DNA of 6,572 bases from DATLZM01 sp035559315. Its GTDB lineage: Bacteria; Actinomycetota; UBA4738; HRBIN12. Location of the stretch: contig DATMBJ010000124.1 of the NCBI GenBank assembly GCA_035559315.1, forward strand, positions 1 through 6,572, written 5' to 3'. The translations under genes and the position numbers were made by a program. The notes beneath the pieces are model-generated. The model had not been told where the DNA came from and did not search any database. It worked only from the letters and a program-made list of their open reading frames with translations. Below, in pieces: positions 5,207-6,572 of the stretch. The stretch's first letter is position 1, and the number at the start of each line of letters is the position of its first letter.

Positions 5207-5806
5207 GTGCGGGTAGGCGGTTGGCTTCCGCTGGCCGGCCTGGGCATCATATGGGCCGTTTTCCTGCTCCCCCGGAGGCGATCGGCCTCTCCGGAGGTGA
5301 GCGTCGAGGAGTTCGAGAGGAGGATGCGGCTCTTGGCGGAGGCGGACCGGCCGGCGGGGCGGTGGATCGTGGCCCCCGCCAAGGGCGCGCGGTTCCTCGG
5401 CCCGCGGGAGCGGGCGCGGGCCAGGGCCAGGGCCCGGCGCCGCCGGGTGTTCGCGTTCCTCCTCGAGAGCGTGACCCTCACGTTCCTCATCGGGAGCGTC
5501 CCCCCGCTCCGTCCCGTGTGGTACGCGACCGCGTTCCTGGCCGGCGTCCTCGCGCTCTACGTGTGGCTGCTGCTGTGGCTGAAGGCGCAGGAGGGGTCGG
5601 CCCGTGAGCGGTTCGCCGCGGCCGGCGCCCCCGGGCGGGGGGCCGTCCCCGCGCCGGGGCGGGCCGCCGCGGCCATCGCGCGGGCCCAGCGCTACGTCGC
5701 CGAGGGCGTGGGGCGGATCCCGAGGCCGACCTGGAACGGGCTCGGGTCGGTGGGCGACGACGACCTCGTCCACGTGGTCGTCCGCCGCGTCGGCGCGGGC
5801 GGCTGA
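5207..5806 (+). CDS. Three-helix membrane protein, probable SepX/GLPR-type divisome protein
   Basis: The 199-residue protein has an N-terminal hydrophobic helix (about 6-22) ending in LLPRRR, then a cytoplasmic-looking stretch with SVEEFERRMRLLAEA (32-46). A very basic run RARARARRRR (71-80) leads into two closely spaced helices (about 81-98 and 105-125). A polar C-terminal region ends in GDDDLVHVVVRRVGAGG. One N-terminal helix, an F/L-rich segment, a basic run and a double helix form the layout I recall for Streptomyces SepX and Corynebacterium GLPR, actinobacterial division proteins encoded near galU and moeA. GLPR is the membrane partner of the MoeA paralogue Glp. Assignment rests on architecture and context, not on a catalytic motif. 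GTG 5207 is preceded by GGAGG (5192-5196) with a 10-base spacer. The open frame continues upstream to 5057, but that part is not protein-like. The region after residue 135 may be family-specific. The translin-family gene follows after 9 bases. Confidence 0.82.
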   Translation: MRVGGWLPLAGLGIIWAVFLLPRRRSASPEVSVEEFERRMRLLAEADRPAGRWIVAPAKGARFLGPRERARARARARRRRVFAFLLESVTLTFLIGSVPPLRPVWYATAFLAGVLALYVWLLLWLKAQEGSARERFAAAGAPGRGAVPAPGRAAAAIARAQRYVAEGVGRIPRPTWNGLGSVGDDDLVHVVVRRVGAGG

Positions 5807-5815
5807 GCCGCCGCC

Positions 5816-6472
5816 GTGGACCTCGAGGCGATCTCGCGGGGGATCCGGGCCCGGCTCGATGCCAAGCACGCGGCCCGCGAGCGGGCCCTGGCCGCGGCCC
5901 GGCGGGCCATCCGGGCGTGCGCGAACGCCATCCGGGCCATCCACCGCGGCGAGCTCGAACGGGCCGGCGAGCTGCTGGAGGAGGCCAGGGCCGCGATCGA
6001 GGAGGGGCGGGAGGCGGTCCGCGACCACCCCGACGTCGGCTTCGCCGGCCACCTCCAGGACGCGCAGAAGGAGTACGCGGAGGCCCGGATCACCGAGGCC
6101 CTGGTGACCGGCGCCCCGATCCCCTCGCCGGAGGAGCTCGGGGTGGAGGACGCCCCCTACCTGAACGGGATGGCGGAGGCGATCGGCGAGGGCCGGCGAC
6201 ACATCCTCGACCTGCTCCGGCTGGGGGAGGTGGACCGGGGCGAGGCGGTCCTCTCGGCCATCGACGACCTGTACTACGTGCTGGTGTCGATGGACTACCC
6301 GGACGCGATCACGATGAACCTCCGCCGCTCCACCGACGTCGCGCGAGGGCTGATCGAGCGGACCCGGGGGGACCTCTCGGTCGGGCTCGTCTCGCGGAGC
6401 CTCCGGGACGCCCTGGAGCGCCACGCCCGCGAGGTCCGGGGCGGGGAGCCCGGCGGACCGGCCGCGCCGTGA
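5816..6472 (+). CDS. Translin-family (Trax-like) protein
   Basis: This all-helical protein of 218 residues closely follows the archaeal translin pattern. A charged N-terminal helix with RAIHRGELERA (40-50) is followed by DHPDVGFAGHLQDAQKEYAEA (70-90), PSPEELGVEDAPYLNGMAEA (103-122), GEGRRHILDLLRLGEVDRGE (124-143), DYPDAITMNLRRSTDVARGL (160-179) and IERTRGDLS (180-188). Translin and Trax form barrel-like oligomers that bind nucleic acid. Trax subunits cleave RNA using two glutamates of an EYVEA motif and an aspartate in the next helix. Here Glu86 and Glu89 match the pair, and the third position appears to be Glu121. RNase activity is therefore plausible but not shown. Older annotations of such proteins as haloacid dehalogenase are misleading. 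The GTG start lies 9 bases after the previous stop and has no clear ribosome binding site, so coupling is likely. A tRNA gene begins 25 bases downstream. The family is uncommon in bacteria. Confidence 0.88.
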   Translation: MDLEAISRGIRARLDAKHAARERALAAARRAIRACANAIRAIHRGELERAGELLEEARAAIEEGREAVRDHPDVGFAGHLQDAQKEYAEARITEALVTGAPIPSPEELGVEDAPYLNGMAEAIGEGRRHILDLLRLGEVDRGEAVLSAIDDLYYVLVSMDYPDAITMNLRRSTDVARGLIERTRGDLSVGLVSRSLRDALERHAREVRGGEPGGPAAP

Positions 6473-6480
6473 GGCTCTGC

Positions 6481-6486
6481 TACGCT
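6481..6486 (+). promoter_or_regulatory. Possible -10 element TACGCT for the tRNA gene
   Basis: TACGCT fits TAnnnT and ends 11 bases before the first base of the tRNA. The site overlaps nothing else in the 25-base gap after the translin-family gene. A -35 at the usual distance would lie inside the end of that gene and is not convincing. Co-transcription with the upstream gene is the alternative. Confidence 0.3.
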
Positions 6487-6497
6487 AGCTCCGGTTC

Positions 6498-6572
6498 GGG
6501 GGTGTAGCTCAGCCCGGTAGAGCGCTGCCTTCGCACGGCAGAGGTCGGCGGTTCGAATCCGCTCACCTCCAC
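6498..6572 (+). tRNA. tRNA-Ala (anticodon CGC), cut after C74
   Basis: A complete cloverleaf can be drawn. The acceptor stem GGGGGTG pairs with CACCTCC and includes a G3-U70 wobble, the main alanine identity element. The D arm is GCTC/GAGC with loop AGCCCGGTA. The anticodon stem is CTGCC/GGCAG with loop TTCGCAC, giving anticodon CGC at 6532-6534 for GCG codons. The variable loop is AGGTC, and the T arm is GGCGG/CCGCT with loop TTCGAAT. The discriminator base is A. The window ends after one further C, so it is not known whether CCA is encoded. GCG is expected to be a heavily used alanine codon in such GC-rich DNA. Confidence 0.97.

Noticed and set aside
5112..5216. A 34-residue frame in the gap before the membrane-protein gene (starts MLFVPQHVACYG), a possible leader peptide
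   Set aside because: It spans the predicted -10 and the ribosome binding site of the next gene, has no good ribosome binding site of its own, and would start upstream of the likely transcription start.
4177..5490. Long minus-strand frames opposite moaC and the membrane-protein gene
   Set aside because: They have low-complexity shadow composition and no ribosome binding site or family motif, while the opposite strand carries clear conserved genes.
1..6572. CRISPR arrays, insertion sequences, phage genes or long repeats
   Set aside because: None seen on either strand. Repetition is limited to short GC-rich words and the small elements listed.

Overview
The window is very GC-rich, with third codon positions almost always G or C. 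Its gene order resembles a conserved actinobacterial neighbourhood. In Mycobacterium tuberculosis, as I remember it, fmdB/ruc (Rv0991c) and a 5-formyltetrahydrofolate cyclo-ligase diverge from galU (Rv0993), moeA1/glp (Rv0994), rimJ and a membrane protein (Rv0996). I infer a member of Actinomycetota, probably from a deep-branching, little-studied lineage. A translin-family gene, common in archaea and eukaryotes but uncommon in bacteria, fits that. No mobile element, CRISPR array or phage gene is visible.

Left part, minus strand (about 1-1680). fmdB, a small zinc-ribbon protein with a glycine/serine-rich tail, leads a compact cluster. Next come S-methyl-5'-thioadenosine phosphorylase (MTAP), whose start overlaps the fmdB stop, and a 57-residue unrecognised protein. 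A GC-rich hairpin follows, and then the start of a SAF/CpaB-like membrane-anchored protein that runs off the left edge. Both MTAP and the SAF gene appear to start at CTG, each with a strong, well-spaced Shine-Dalgarno sequence and no usable ATG, GTG or TTG.

Right part, plus strand (about 1794-6572). The order is a ferritin-like diiron protein, galU, moeA, moaC (overlapping moeA), a 166-base AT-richer gap with a probable promoter, a three-helix membrane protein, a translin-family protein and a tRNA-Ala(CGC) that reaches the right edge.

How the genes may work together. GalU makes UDP-glucose for envelope glycans. MoaC and MoeA catalyse an early and the final step of molybdenum cofactor synthesis. 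The membrane protein has the position and architecture of the SepX/GLPR division proteins, and a MoeA paralogue (Glp) encoded nearby is their partner in Corynebacterium. The moeA product may therefore also have a divisome role. FmdB (Ruc-like) and the ferritin-like protein both suggest redox or iron stress handling. MTAP recycles the methylthioadenosine left by polyamine synthesis.
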